Assembly (NCBI RefSeq): GCF_000003815.2
Contig: NC_049979.1
Location: forward strand, 23,701,800 to 23,765,799
Length of the DNA stretch: 64,000 nt
DNA from: Branchiostoma floridae
Taxonomy: Eukaryota > Chordata > Leptocardii > Amphioxiformes > Branchiostomatidae
Direction: 5' to 3'
Part shown: positions 1-12,700 of the stretch, piece by piece
Layout: every line of letters starts with the position of its first letter
How positions within the stretch are numbered: the first letter of the stretch is position 1
The notes under the pieces: generated by a model
What the model saw: the letters and a program-made list of their open reading frames with translations, nothing else
What the model was told of the DNA's origin: nothing
The model's database searches: none
Made by a program: the position numbers and the translations under genes

Positions 1-1334
1 TATGGAGACCGCAAACTAATGGGTGAGGGGCGCGGGAAGGGACTTTCCACCACCGGACTTCGACGACGAAGGAAGATGCAATGTGCTGGTACTTTTACGT
101 TATACCATCTTCACTCAACGTTAACAAGAACTATGACACTTCACCAATCTGATATCGGACATGAAAACAAACATATCTACCAGAATGTATCATCATTGGA
201 TACCATGCCGAGAATATCCTCCCAATACAAAATTGCAGGCTTGCTTTTAGTTATTCCTGCATAGATTATTAATGCATAGCAACCAATGGTAAGTCATAGT
301 CGGAATTGATCTCTCTATTATATAGAATCATGTAGGTGGTAAGCCTGCGTACAAAATTGCTTTACATAAACCCTCTTCATTACTGACGATGGAACTGATA
401 AACGGAAACAGCGAGGGCTCAGATTTGTCGGGTTTCATAATGATGCCATTAAGCAATGTGAATCAGAACACCGTCAGATAAATTGTACATGTCCCAACAC
501 CTATTGATCGCCTGGATTACTTGGCATCAACTGGCTTCAAACACTACGTATGCCTGGGCTGATGACAACACATGGAACATGTCTTCTGGATTCCTCCTGT
601 TTTGTCTGGTACCTTCCAGTTGTAACCAGTTTCGTAGTTTGTGCATTGCTTATGATGATTTCGTCCCAAGACTCTGCAGACATATAATAGAATTGACTAA
701 TCATGTTGGTTTTGATAACTCTGACTGTCTTAATTTGTAATCCATGTGTTAATGTTAAAGTTACATACATACACACACTCCACTCTCGTCATTCAATATT
801 TTGAATTCTCCCTGATCTCTTGGTACTGAGCAGCCCAAAGAATGCCGTAAAGCCGACGGGATGAATTCCTGGAAATGAGATTCTGCCGCCCACGCCCGTC
901 AATCCTCCGGTGAAGCCGGATGGATTCTGCGGCTCACTTAGATGGACATCAGTTTTTAATTGAAAGTCCCAAGTGTTGTGATATGCTTGATGTATGGCAT
1001 CAGGTATGTCATATTCTATACTGTACAATTCCGCTCAGTTGATCAAAGAAGCAAATTCAGCAATAGTACATGTGATAATCTCTGCATGCATTGTAAATAT
1101 ACGACACAGTACATACATTTGTAAGAGACCACTTCGACATTAGAAATTCCACCAAATCAAAGACTGTACATGTATATAACCTTGGAGCCATGCCATATTA
1201 CATATTCTTTTGTAAGTAGATAACTTTTCAGAACTGCTGTTCAATTAAGTTATCATAATGAATTTATCAATCATCATTCATTTCAGCTTAACTGTGTCAT
1301 CAGATAGGACGCACTCATTTCCTCTTTTATTATT

Positions 1335-1379
1335 GATGCTAATTATTCAAATCATATATGGATTTGCATAATTAGCATC
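1335..1379. repeat. Near-perfect palindrome with octamer motif
   Basis: The left arm is 1335-1353 (GATGCTAATTATTCAAATC) and the right arm is 1361-1379. They are reverse complements at 18 of 19 positions around a 7-base AT-rich spacer. The right arm contains ATTTGCAT, the octamer bound by POU factors, next to TAATTA, a homeodomain core. It may be a cruciform-forming relic of a mobile element or a paired binding site. The sequence does not decide between these. Confidence 0.7.
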
Positions 1380-4300
1380 TAATTATGAGCATCAAATATG
1401 TTGATCTGTGATTGATATTGGCTTGTTTATTTGCTGTTAGCTTTTGCTTTTGCCAAGAAGGTTCAATTTTGCGAAGCAACAGTTCACTATCGTTCTGCCA
1501 TATAACGTTAGATGCTCAGTATTCACTTTTAAGACGACTCAACCAAGATTATTTGGGGGCAGACTGATTGACACAACAATGGTACAGCGACGTTCGTAAA
1601 CGTCTTCTACAACTACATATGTAAACAAAAAAGTGTGTGCAAATCAATTACGTACATGAGTGTTTATGGTTGCGTATCAATTCATCAACAGGTTAAGTCT
1701 ATAGTGTGATTTACACTATTGGTTCTAAGGTCTAAACATTCTTTGATACATTCAGCTATATGGACACTGTAAGTGTTATCTCTTTAAAGGATATAGTTGA
1801 ATTTATGTAGCGAACAGAGCGTCAAAATTTCTTCCAAAAGAAATGTGAATAGCTTTGAGCGTTTATCGTCATATCGTGAATAGTTTATGACAGAGTGACG
1901 CTCATCTTCAATCTAATTGGGGAAGAATGACCAAAACCTCTAGTCATGAAGAAATTGTATTATGTCTTCCGACTTTAACATTCAGTTGGTGACTGCAGAT
2001 TCTTATCTTGCTCTACGAAGTTCACAATTATGTATGTTCTGAAGATACTTTTCTTGTCCTTACCTTTCCTTTAGCTTGAAATGATCGAATGCAGCATGGA
2101 CGTGATGGGAAATTAATTAAATGACGGCATTGATACTCATGAATGTTTGAAAACTATGAGATGACATGGGTTGGACAACTTTTAATTTTACAAACCTCAC
2201 AGAAAGTTGGAGGCGAGCCAGTGCATTGCTCGAGTAACGACTAGTTTTATGGCGACAATTCAAAGAAAAATTGGGGACAGCTTGGGCAGGTCACCATAAA
2301 ACAGATTACAATCAAGCCAGCGTGGGCGAACTTCAGCGTAGGCACTGGCAGATATATCATATCATAGAACAGGTAGTATCATGTCCTCAACCTGTAATAC
2401 TGTTTGCAGAAAAAACACTTCTATAGGTTGGCGAAGATCGGACACCATATTTGAAGCCAACAGTTGCATCAAAGGTCTACCAGAGTTTTATCCACGGAGC
2501 CAATTGAAAGAAATGGATCATTTTGTAACCTCCTTGGATATCACACAATTAACGTCATACAGAAATTTCAAGGAGTGTTTAATGGACTGCACACTGTATT
2601 TTGATAATTCAAGAAAAGAAAAAAATGTAGCAATTGCTACTCGGTCAAAGGCAACATGACACGTCTATATACATATGCTCGATGATCACAGTCTACCATC
2701 AGACTATGATTACGGATGTTGTATTGTGGAAGGCGTATTGCAATGATTACTGGGAAGAATGCCAGACTCTCCTTGGTATCATACATAGCCAGATTTACGT
2801 CGCCTGTACAAAATTGGAATTTGCTTTACGCAGAGACGGTCCGGGCCGTGTGAAGTACCCGATCTCATCCATAACGCGGGAATTCCTCATGCCTCAAGAA
2901 CTCTTCTCTCTATGTGTGACTAGAATGTCTATTACAACAGCACCCCCAACAAACTACCTGCGTCACAGCCTGTATCTACAGGTGTCTGAAAGGGCCGCAA
3001 GCGGGGATTTTGGCCATGAGTGCCACCCACGCTGCTCTTAGAGAACTAGACTGACTGATACGTTCTAACGAGTACAGGTTGGTGTGGTTTTACCAAGTTT
3101 AGTCAGCGGTTTCAGAATGGATGAGCGTCCTTGTTGGCATTCTTCTGTCAATGGCGACAATGAAGACAACTAAGGGTCCACTCAGGGGTTGGTATAACAT
3201 ATCAGGGAAGTTCCGTTACTTACAGCATCCCATTTTTACTGACAACCAAAGTTGAAAGTATTAGATGCTGTCTTAAATATATTTGCATATTTCTTCACAA
3301 AATGAAACAACAACACTTTTCATGCTCCATTTTTGGGGCTAGCTCAACTTTCGCATCCTGTCAGTTTTTGGTTACAACTCTGCCGGGGAACAAACTTGGA
3401 CCCGGGCCAATATTAACGGTATCAAACTTATACACACTCCAAGGCAACCAAACGAACAGACAGACCAGGACAATACATCTGTTTTCTAGGAGTTTATATA
3501 AGGTAAATAGAAATTAACTATACATACTTTAGGCTTCTTTGTTTATTACACCGGTCTGGTGTTACTACGAGACGCATAATTCTTCATACCACAAAATTAT
3601 TCATACCCATTGGAAATTTTGTTTTTGTTTCAAAATGTAATGTAGTACATCTTAATTTGGACCATTCATAATAAAGGCAAGTTGTGAGTCGCAAATCAAG
3701 AACAATGGTGATTTTTTTTTTACTGTTTCATCTGCACAACCGTGAACTTAAACAGGAAAGAGTATCAATAGATATTTCCCGATTGTCACATTTTGGAGAA
3801 GCATGGATTAAACACATTTGAACTATTAAAGATCACAAATACGAATACGTAATTGTATCTACCTTAATGTTTCCAACTTGCTCCAGTAGTTAAAACAAAA
3901 ATAAAATCACTTTTCACATAGCAGATTCCATAAAACGCTATAAAAGGCTATGGATCTCTTTTGAAATGTACTTAGATCCTTAACGGGTATCAGATTATTG
4001 CAATTGAAGATGTCAGTACGGAGACTTCTTCATCCGTGAAAGGGCAACTTCAAAGCTGGAGTACATGCCAATGGGATGTGGCCGCCTGCACGCGCCTACT
4101 TTCCAATGTACATAATCAGATATGGGATCTTTGAATCAGACACGATTATACCGATCAGAGGGAAACCAAAAAGAGACTTTCATCATCAGTGAAGGTACCG
4201 GGGTCTCGCCTTTAATGATTTGGCTGTAAGTCCAACCCAATATAAGATAAGTGGGCTTCCCAGAAATATAGATAAATAAATTGGAATTCAGTAAGCTTCT

Positions 4301-4422
4301 CCATAAATTGGTATTTCAGCAGCTATTGCAATTTATTATGAGTGACATCATTATCTTCAAATATTGCATAAATCAGTCAGCAGATACTGTCTAACACAAA
4401 TTTCATACTGATAATCTGAGGC

Positions 4423-4515
4423 ATAAGAAACATGCAACTCACTGATAAGAAACATGCAACTCACTGGTATAAACAACTCACTGGTATAAACAACTCATGA
4501 TCACTGGTATAAACA
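4423..4515. repeat. Compound tandem repeat
   Basis: Two copies of a 22-base unit (ATAAGAAACATGCAACTCAC plus TG) start at 4423 and 4445. They run into a second array built on GGTATAAACAACTCACT, with starts at about 4466, 4483 and 4506. The units are nearly identical, so the array is recent. Confidence 0.7.
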
Positions 4516-5539
4516 TTCGGGTTCTTGACTATTCTCTCTGTAGTATAGGGTACTCAGTTTCCAATTCATATTATGCTTCTATTCAAAGTTCTAATGAATT
4601 GAATGGTGACAAATCTTCTGATTATTACATTGACGTTTAAAAGTCCTTCTTTATACAGTTGTTCCACTTTCTAGATGTAAGGATACTGTGTGCTTAATTT
4701 GAATAGCGCGGGCTGTCCGGAGATATTCTAAATTATACAATGGGACACAGTGGTGAGACGTGCTTATACTTACTGTGATGCTGCGTGCTCTAATGCTTCA
4801 GAACAAAATTCATAGGCGCGTGTCTTTGTATAACTGGAGAAAGAAAACGCTGGATGAACCCTGACATGTGTTCAATCAACCGGTAACTTGACGAGGTACT
4901 CAATATTTCATTACACATTATCACAGTAAAAGACGGCTATGGCTTGGACTGCGAAAGTAAAACACCGTATGCGTTGTCCCACATAATCCTAGAGTCGAAG
5001 AGTAGCCAATTCCTCCTTGTGTTAGACTTTATCGCCAGTAGTAAGTGGATAGATGCCTTTATTTTGTTAACGTAGATTGATTCTTACACTTAGTGGTCTT
5101 CGGTCGTCTTGGAAGGCATTCGGAATTCTGTTTTCATCTAATTTATCGACTGTTCATCCTTGAGATCATCCTCTAACATGGTCGACCCCTTGACACTATT
5201 TCGTCAACACAATGGTTACAAAATGGCTTCCCACAAACCCTTCCATCAGCGAGAATAATTATGAACACTTATCACTTCGGTAGATAAGTAGTTCCCGTCC
5301 GATATACGGTGAGGAAATGGTATTCCTCTTAAAGGCTCATGGAGGCAATACAACCTGCATGGAACAGCTTGGGTTATTTCATGGTTACTAAAATCGAAAA
5401 TCCTCGAACAACTTTGTTTACAAACAATACTCAGTCAAGTTAAAAACAGCTTAATCTGGATTTGGGCGCTCCCCGGCGGGCCCCCTACTCTGTCTCTTCA
5501 ATAACAGCACCTACTGCCGTTATTGAATCCGTCCCATGT

Positions 5540-5652
5540 GGCCTGGTGACGTCATCGGGGGCGCCATCTTGAATTGCAGTACCTGCAGCAGAGGTGCCCC
5601 GCATGAAGGGCTGATGCGGCAAATATTCCAACATCTTTCCATCACTTCACAG
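5540..5652 (+). promoter_or_regulatory. Probable promoter and non-coding first exon of the SNAP-25 gene
   Basis: A perfect cAMP response element TGACGTCA (5547-5554) is followed by GCGCCATCTTG (5561-5571), which resembles the YY1 initiator motif. About 80 bases further, CACAG|GTAAGC at 5652/5653 is a strong splice donor with no convincing coding frame before it. This is the expected layout of a core promoter and a 5' UTR exon. The first coding exon, with acceptors such as CCAG at about 6714, lies 1.1 kb downstream. Transcription start and splicing are inferred, not observed. Confidence 0.45.
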
Positions 5653-6752
5653 GTAAGCAATATTTTCTCTCTTCTAAACTGTCGTCGTTTGGGAATTCTA
5701 TAATTTACGTTGGATATACGTGAGATATTGTCTCGTGCGTATTTCTGTGATGTTGTGATATGAGACAACTGAAGAGAGGATCCGGAAGGAAGGGAGCAGG
5801 TTGGACCGTCATGTTAGCCCGCCGTGTAGTGTCGCATCAACTTGCCAATTTCCTGTCGTATCGATTGAAGCCTGTTCCATTTTGTGTCGATTTCCAAATA
5901 TCGTCCAAATGTGTATACAAGGGATGAATATCCTAATCATCTATAAACGTTTGCTTTATAAATGTACACTTCTGTCTTTACTGATTGTGACGCAGTGAGG
6001 GCGCTACATTCCTTCGCACTAGAATCACATGGGGCTTCTATTCAGATGCTCGGGTACTTGAATAGACTAAAAAGCGGTGATCTTTAATGAAATCTGAGAA
6101 CATTAGTACCTGAAGGTGTGTAGTCATAAACACGTACAAGAACACACGAACGACTCGGTACCTTTCTTTTGTATGGTGCCCTTACCAGCGCCATATATAG
6201 GAGAGCGGCGATTTGAGGTGTGGTCAACAAAGCATTATCGAACCTCTGATTCATTGCTGGCCGCCCGGCGTGACTGAAGGCACATTGGCCTGATTTTCAA
6301 TCTGTGTCCGTCACATCTTCTGCTCCTTCATTGATTTCATCATAGGAGAGTAATGAAAGATGCTTTGGAACTGCATGTTGTAGTATGACCAGGTTCAATG
6401 CTGCGTGATTTCAAATTCCCATTTCCTCGGCGATATAATCAACGAGATTGTTCCAAATTCTATTCTGTTGAATGAAAAAAAGAATTTACATTTGACATAT
6501 TTTGAGCACAATCCTCAATTTCTGGTGGAGCGTTTGAATGGAAAAAGTAGAGCAGGTTTTGTTGAGCCAATTTGACGGAGCCTTTGTCTCTATTCCCATG
6601 CGCAGTAGTCGCGGCATTTCCCAGTGGAGGTACCTGGACTGTGTGAGCGGGATTATCTCCAACCAGCCACCCGGTGAAAGGGATATACCTATACCGTAGG
6701 GTCTACCGTTACCAGTCCCCATCCCTGCACGTTCTGACCGCCTACAAGCACC

Positions 6753-9700
6753 ATGACGGACGCCGATCCAGCAGCCGCCACCAACGGACCCATGTCCGAG
6801 GCGGACGAGACCGCGGCCATCCAGAAGCGCTGCGACGAGGTCACAGACGAGGTACTCCGGCTCGCATTTCTAGCTAGCTTGTTACCTATTTATGATGCAT
6901 CTATTATTCATGCCTTGTCGTATCTGGCTTTGATTTACTTTAATCAGACGGTAGCAGCTGTCACCGTCTGCAATTGTGGGCACCTATAGCGTGGTCGGAG
7001 CCTTAATTCAGGAGATAATGGCGGTATTCAAAGTGTTGGTAAAACATGCAACTCGCGTGTATGTGAATCGTATTACACAAAAGCACACACCATCAAGGTA
7101 TTAGCCCCCCATCAAACATTAGGTTTTACGTTTTTTTCTTTCACCCGAATGGTACTGTGGACAAAACAAGAACTAAGTAACACAATGTTGGAGGACAGTA
7201 AACGAAAGGAATGGTAATACTTTGCTCATATCGGGTATGGTAACAAAACGTAATAATGAAACCTGGCCGCAATTTGTACCACCATCTCCACACAACTTAC
7301 TAGTTATAAAATCTCTAGGTGATAAGTAACAACCATTCTTGTTCTGTGCAAAAACTACTATAATGGTTATAACAGTAGTGACTGTTCCTCTAATACGCGT
7401 GTGTTATGTCTTACGCCGTCATCATTCCCCTGAGAGAGAAAAGGATAGGACGTGAACTAGGTTAATCACAGGAAAAGCTACAGTATCATCGGATGTAACT
7501 GCGACACCATTTTCTCTTCCTACAGTAGCGTATGGGTCTTTGTGTGAAACTACACAGACAACTGCTAGTTATTATGTTACGACATATGCACGGGAATAGC
7601 TTACCCAAGGACATAACGAACAATGTTTTGATGAAAGGCCGGTATGGTGAATGCATTAATGACATATTGATAAATCAACCAGTTTATCAATCTGTCTATC
7701 AACGACGTAGTATAATCATGAATGTACTTAAAATAAATAGCTTTCCTGTGTAGCCAGTGGCAGCAATACACGTATCTTGAAGCATGCGTAAAGGCTGCGT
7801 TTTGCTTAAATGTATGCTTTACGCATGTTTTACGAATACTGCCACGTGTGCTTTAAAGATTGGATGTCGTGAAGTGCAGCTGAACTATTCATATCATCTG
7901 GTGTCTGGAGAAATGCCGACGAAAGGCCACATAGGTTTCTACCCGCTGCATGTTTTTTCTCCTGCATTGTCATATAGTTTTTAATTGTTTGTATATATGC
8001 AAAAATATGTCCAATCAAAGTCGATCATACGCTATCATGATCGAACCAAGGCGTCTGCAGCCAGGCACACCACCGCTTCCATCTCCCTTTATCATATGGC
8101 GCAGCTGCAATCTCCTTTTCCTATCTGACAACGCCCATGCATCAAGTCCACATGGATGGCGCACATATTCGCACCTCATTGGATGCCATTGAAGTTCCAG
8201 AATAATCGAATTCCCTCCCAATCAATAGGAACCCAGAATGACGCCGTATCTCCAACGAGCACGGAGGAATCGGATGACCTTTCCCATTTATTCCGTTTGA
8301 TTGATGTGCGTCGATGGGTTCTTACCATCCAAAGGTCACCATTACATTAGCACCCGTGCTTAATTACATCGTAATACAATGACATATTTCTCCTCAAATG
8401 GGTACTAAAGGAATCCCTGACAACAAAAGCTTAATTTCCTGGATTTCGAGGGTGTCTCAAGCAGAAAGAATTTAAGTCGCCGGATTTAATTGACTCCCGC
8501 AAAGGCAAATATCAATTTTTTTCATCTATCTTTACCTGATGAAGAAAATTGGCGCTCCGCCCTAGACTCAATAAGCGTTCCCCCTATTCCACAGCCCCCT
8601 GCAGATGGCCCCTTTCATCGCGCTACAAAACGGCTCAGGGAAACGCAACGCTCCTGTGACCCTCATCATTAATTTACAACGCCTTTCGGAAGTATGTCAG
8701 ATTAGTATTCACCGTTGCGACGAATGGAAGGTAACATCATACCGCTAGCACTGTCAGCAGCCGGGCCTGATGACGGATGTCTCTCCATAAATGCACAATC
8801 AAACCGACTTGTGAAAATAGACGTCTTATAGGAGTAGGGGCTTTAAACAAATAGGGCATCATGCAGTTTTTTAAGTAGTATTTACAAACGTTATGGAAGA
8901 TGTAGACTCCCTGCAGGCAACCTTTTACATAAGGAATAGTACATAGGTTAACCCTCAAACATCTCAACGGGGTCTGTTTGGACCCCAAGCTAGGCACATA
9001 TTTTGAAGTGCCATTTGACCATTTTAGAGCCGAAAAAAATCATTCCATAACTTTGTCTATTACTACTAGTATTATAATCTCTCCTAATCTTTTTACGGAG
9101 ATTGGCGCAACACTGTGGATATTGTACAGGAAAGTCTGTGCTGAGTCCAAGTGGGGTACATTTTAACTGCAGCAGGATGTGAAGTCATTATATTATTTGA
9201 TGATGAGGCAAACTTGAAGGAAACAAATTTAAAGTTAGTACAATTACGTTGTGCAAACTGTGGTCCTTCTGATCTTTTGCTATGAATTATGATAGTGAGC
9301 AGGAATCATTCCCATTTAAACATGTCAAAATACTTTCCTTACAAAGACAAAGAGTTGCGTGTGCAATGATGCAAAAACCTAAAAAAAGACACTAATGGGT
9401 AAAACAAAATGCCGTCCATTTGGATTCCATTTCGTTTTTTTTTTTGTAGTCGTCAAAAATTGAGGTGTTTGAGGGTTAAGGAATAACATTATAACACCCA
9501 TGATATATGGTTCCAAAATGGAACGTATCCGTGACCGGAATATCCTAGCCTTGAATATAGATCGGCTGTTCTCTATCGGCGTGAAAGGTGCGACCAGAAA
9601 TGGGCCGGGAATAAGGCCACTGCAAGGGTGTGGGTAACTTTGTTTGCGATTCACATCGGGGGTTCCAGATACGTTTTGATTCAGATTTAATCGATTATTC

Positions 9701-12700
9701 TGCAAGACCAAATAGGTGAAAACGTGCGGACAATATGAACAAGTCATCAGTTGATGCCATCTCTTATCTTTCTTACCAAAACTTACCGTTTTTGCAACGG
9801 TGTCTATGGTCAACATATACACAAGCTCGCACAAGCCTTGCCTTGGTGATGAAATTCTGACTGTTGTGTGATGACGCGAAACGTCAGGGAAAACTTTAAT
9901 TGTCACATGCTGTGTAATCCTGGAGGACCTGCCCCTGCCCATGGTAACACACAGGTTACCGGTCAGAGTAAAGGACATCAAGATACCTCCCGAGAGAGAT
10001 AGCTAATTTGTATCGCTGAATATGGTCACAGCTTTGCCCTAGTTAGTTTTGTATGCAATCAGCTGCTTTCAGGTCGCACGGAAATAAGCCACTATTCCGG
10101 TGAATAAATAGCGGGATGATGTGTTCACCTACTTTAATTCATATTAAGAGCAGCTGAGGCGAATTTAAGAGAAGCATGCATCATGTACAAAAAGCAAAGT
10201 AACCACAGCGTTAAGATGCTCATCGCCCACTGTAGAGATCGTTTGTTTCGGTCTGTTTGAAACAGGAAACGCAACGCATGCAGATGTGATTCCCTTGACG
10301 ACAAGAGTGAAATTCCGCTTTTGCTCAAGGGGTCAGTATCACATTTGCCTTTCGTGCGAAGGCCCTTTAAGGTGTTCAAGTAGCACGTCACGATGGACCT
10401 CTTGCTGTAATCCGTTCGAAAGTGGGACACATTAATGTATTCCGAACAGCGGGGGTCTGCGGTTGCCCCGATTTAAACATTATGATGGAACGTTTTGACC
10501 CAGATTTAATCGATTATTTCGCACGCTGCCAAGACCAAATAGGTGAAGAACGTGCGGACAATATGACCAAGTCATCACGATGCCACTTCGTATATTTCTT
10601 ACTAAAACTGTTTTTGTAATGGTGCCTATGGTCAAGATGTACACGAGCTCGGTTTGTACCTCAAGCCTTGCCTTGGTGCTGAAATGGTGACTGTGATGTA
10701 ATGACGCGAAACTTCAGGGAAAACTTGCTTTAAGTAGTGCCGATTCCTGCCGTGTAGCTTACATCAGCAAATCTGCTACAAACAGCACAATGAAAAGTTA
10801 CATTGGCCACTCTGGCAAAGAGAACAATGTATGAAGGTGCAGTAATTGCATACAGGAGAATCCAAGGTTCCTCTACTGAATTGCATTTGTTTTGTAGTAT
10901 TTTGCCTATTTCCCAGAGAGTGATTAATCAAACTTTTGATCAGATCTGGATGCAGATTTGAATCACGGATTAAGACACAGCTTGAGGGAGCGCTAGCGTA
11001 TGGCCCAGTGGATCTATTAGGTCGGTTCCTATAAACCGTGGGAAAGTTTACTGCAACATGCCACGACCTTGCCTCAAGCCTACCCTCCTGTCACCGTACA
11101 TTTATTCTAGAAGCATTCAAGCTAAATAGCCTACCGGCCATATTCTGAGCATATAAACCCTAAACAATTGTATAACGTTACCACATGCTGAGAAGAAGAC
11201 AGAATCGTTGATGTCTTGACTAAGAGCGGCAGTCCTCATGACTCCTGCTTTCAGAAATCCTACAGACCGAACTAAGAGGAATTGTTCTTTTCTAAATTTA
11301 CTTTTCAGTGACCATACATCGCTTTCAATTGCAGCTGCACAAGAGGCGTATCTGTGGACATGGAGTGTGGTGGTTTCTTCAGAGGGCCCACCTCACATAT
11401 AAAACACCGCGCAAAGCCCTGCCCGCGGCAGCCTTCAAATCAAGATCAATCTGCATGACAACTTCTAGTACGTTCTCAACCACGGCGGGTGTCATCAGCT
11501 ATTCCGTTCACGTTTCCTGGTCTTGAGGCTAGGTTATCAAAGTGGCAACCCTCCCTCCCCGCGAAGCGAGAATGTGAGAAATTAATTCGGCAGTCTGACA
11601 GCACGTCGAGAGGCTCTGTCAAAAGCGAAGATCAAACTAATAGGGATCCTGACGCTAATTCACTAACACTAAGTCCTTTGAACTGGCGACATTTAGCGGC
11701 GAACCTCTAGTAATTGCCTTGCCTTGATGTTAGCCTTGTGGTCTTGATGATGAGTATAGGTGGTGACAACCATGATATTTTACGATATTGGAGGTAATGC
11801 CACTTAAACGTCCTGATAACCCGAAGACGAAGTCTGTTTACGCCTGCGCCTGCGTGTTAAACGCATGCATAGCGTCAGACCTAGGTACAAATGTCATGTT
11901 CCCGGTTACCCGACCTACCCGAGCAAAACTTGCCCAACCTGGTCCTTTTCTGAGATCTACTGCTAGCAAGGAATGTACTTTCCATGCAACATCTGTGTGA
12001 TATATACGGTGTAGAATCGCGAATATCTTGTCTACATACTACATACGGACTTGTATGTTTTCCAGCTAAGTAAGCACACACTCCAATTGAAATATGGTGC
12101 ACAATAGGCGCTAGGCTAAGCATTACTAGGCTGATCACAATGTATTACTGCAATGTTCTTATCTACGTGCACACCTGGCACAGTAGGTGACGCAATTTCG
12201 CTGTTTAGTCATATGGGTCGAATTCGATGGATCTGAGGGCGAGGGTTTGCTCTTAGGGTAGACCCCAGTTCGGACATGTTGTTAGGGTTGCATTCGTAAT
12301 TTTTAACAGTGACGTAAAGCCGACGACCCCGTACATGGAGGGGGGGGGGGGCTTTATGTTTTAGCCTCAGGCGTCGAGGGGGTCAAAGCTATGCACGTAG
12401 AAGACTCCAACACACTTATCGAGTAGAATAGCCACTTGAATAAACGTCCATTGAGGATGACGTTTACCTCTTACGTTTTCTATGCAGATCGCGTAATAAG
12501 GTACTACACCTTGATTTAGGCTTGTGATAAAGTAAATGACTTCCTGCGACCCTGACCTTCTTATTAGAAACGAAACGAAAGCTTTGACAGATCTCAGCCT
12601 TTCCCTGATTGTGTGACAGCCGACCGCTAATTCACCTTTCCTGCTACTTTCTGATTACTTGATATACAGATCGTCGTACCATAAATTAAATCCATGCATC

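Larger units (their letters stand above)
1..5450. other. Upstream non-coding region
   Basis: I see no convincing exon here. Open frames on both strands are short, lack family resemblance and lack paired splice sites. The stretch is AT-rich and contains a long imperfect palindrome (1335-1379) and a compact tandem repeat (4423-4515), both listed separately. It lies upstream of the probable promoter of the SNAP-25-like gene, so distal regulatory elements could be here, but none can be proven from sequence alone. Confidence 0.5.

Noticed and set aside
2634-3041. 135-codon open frame, plus strand
   Set aside because: No family resemblance, starts inside another open frame, no splice partners, and surrounding sequence is AT-rich non-coding.
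9379-9981. 200-codon open frame, minus strand
   Set aside because: Runs across the end of a piggyBac-like element and a dispersed repeat. The second copy of that repeat does not preserve the frame.
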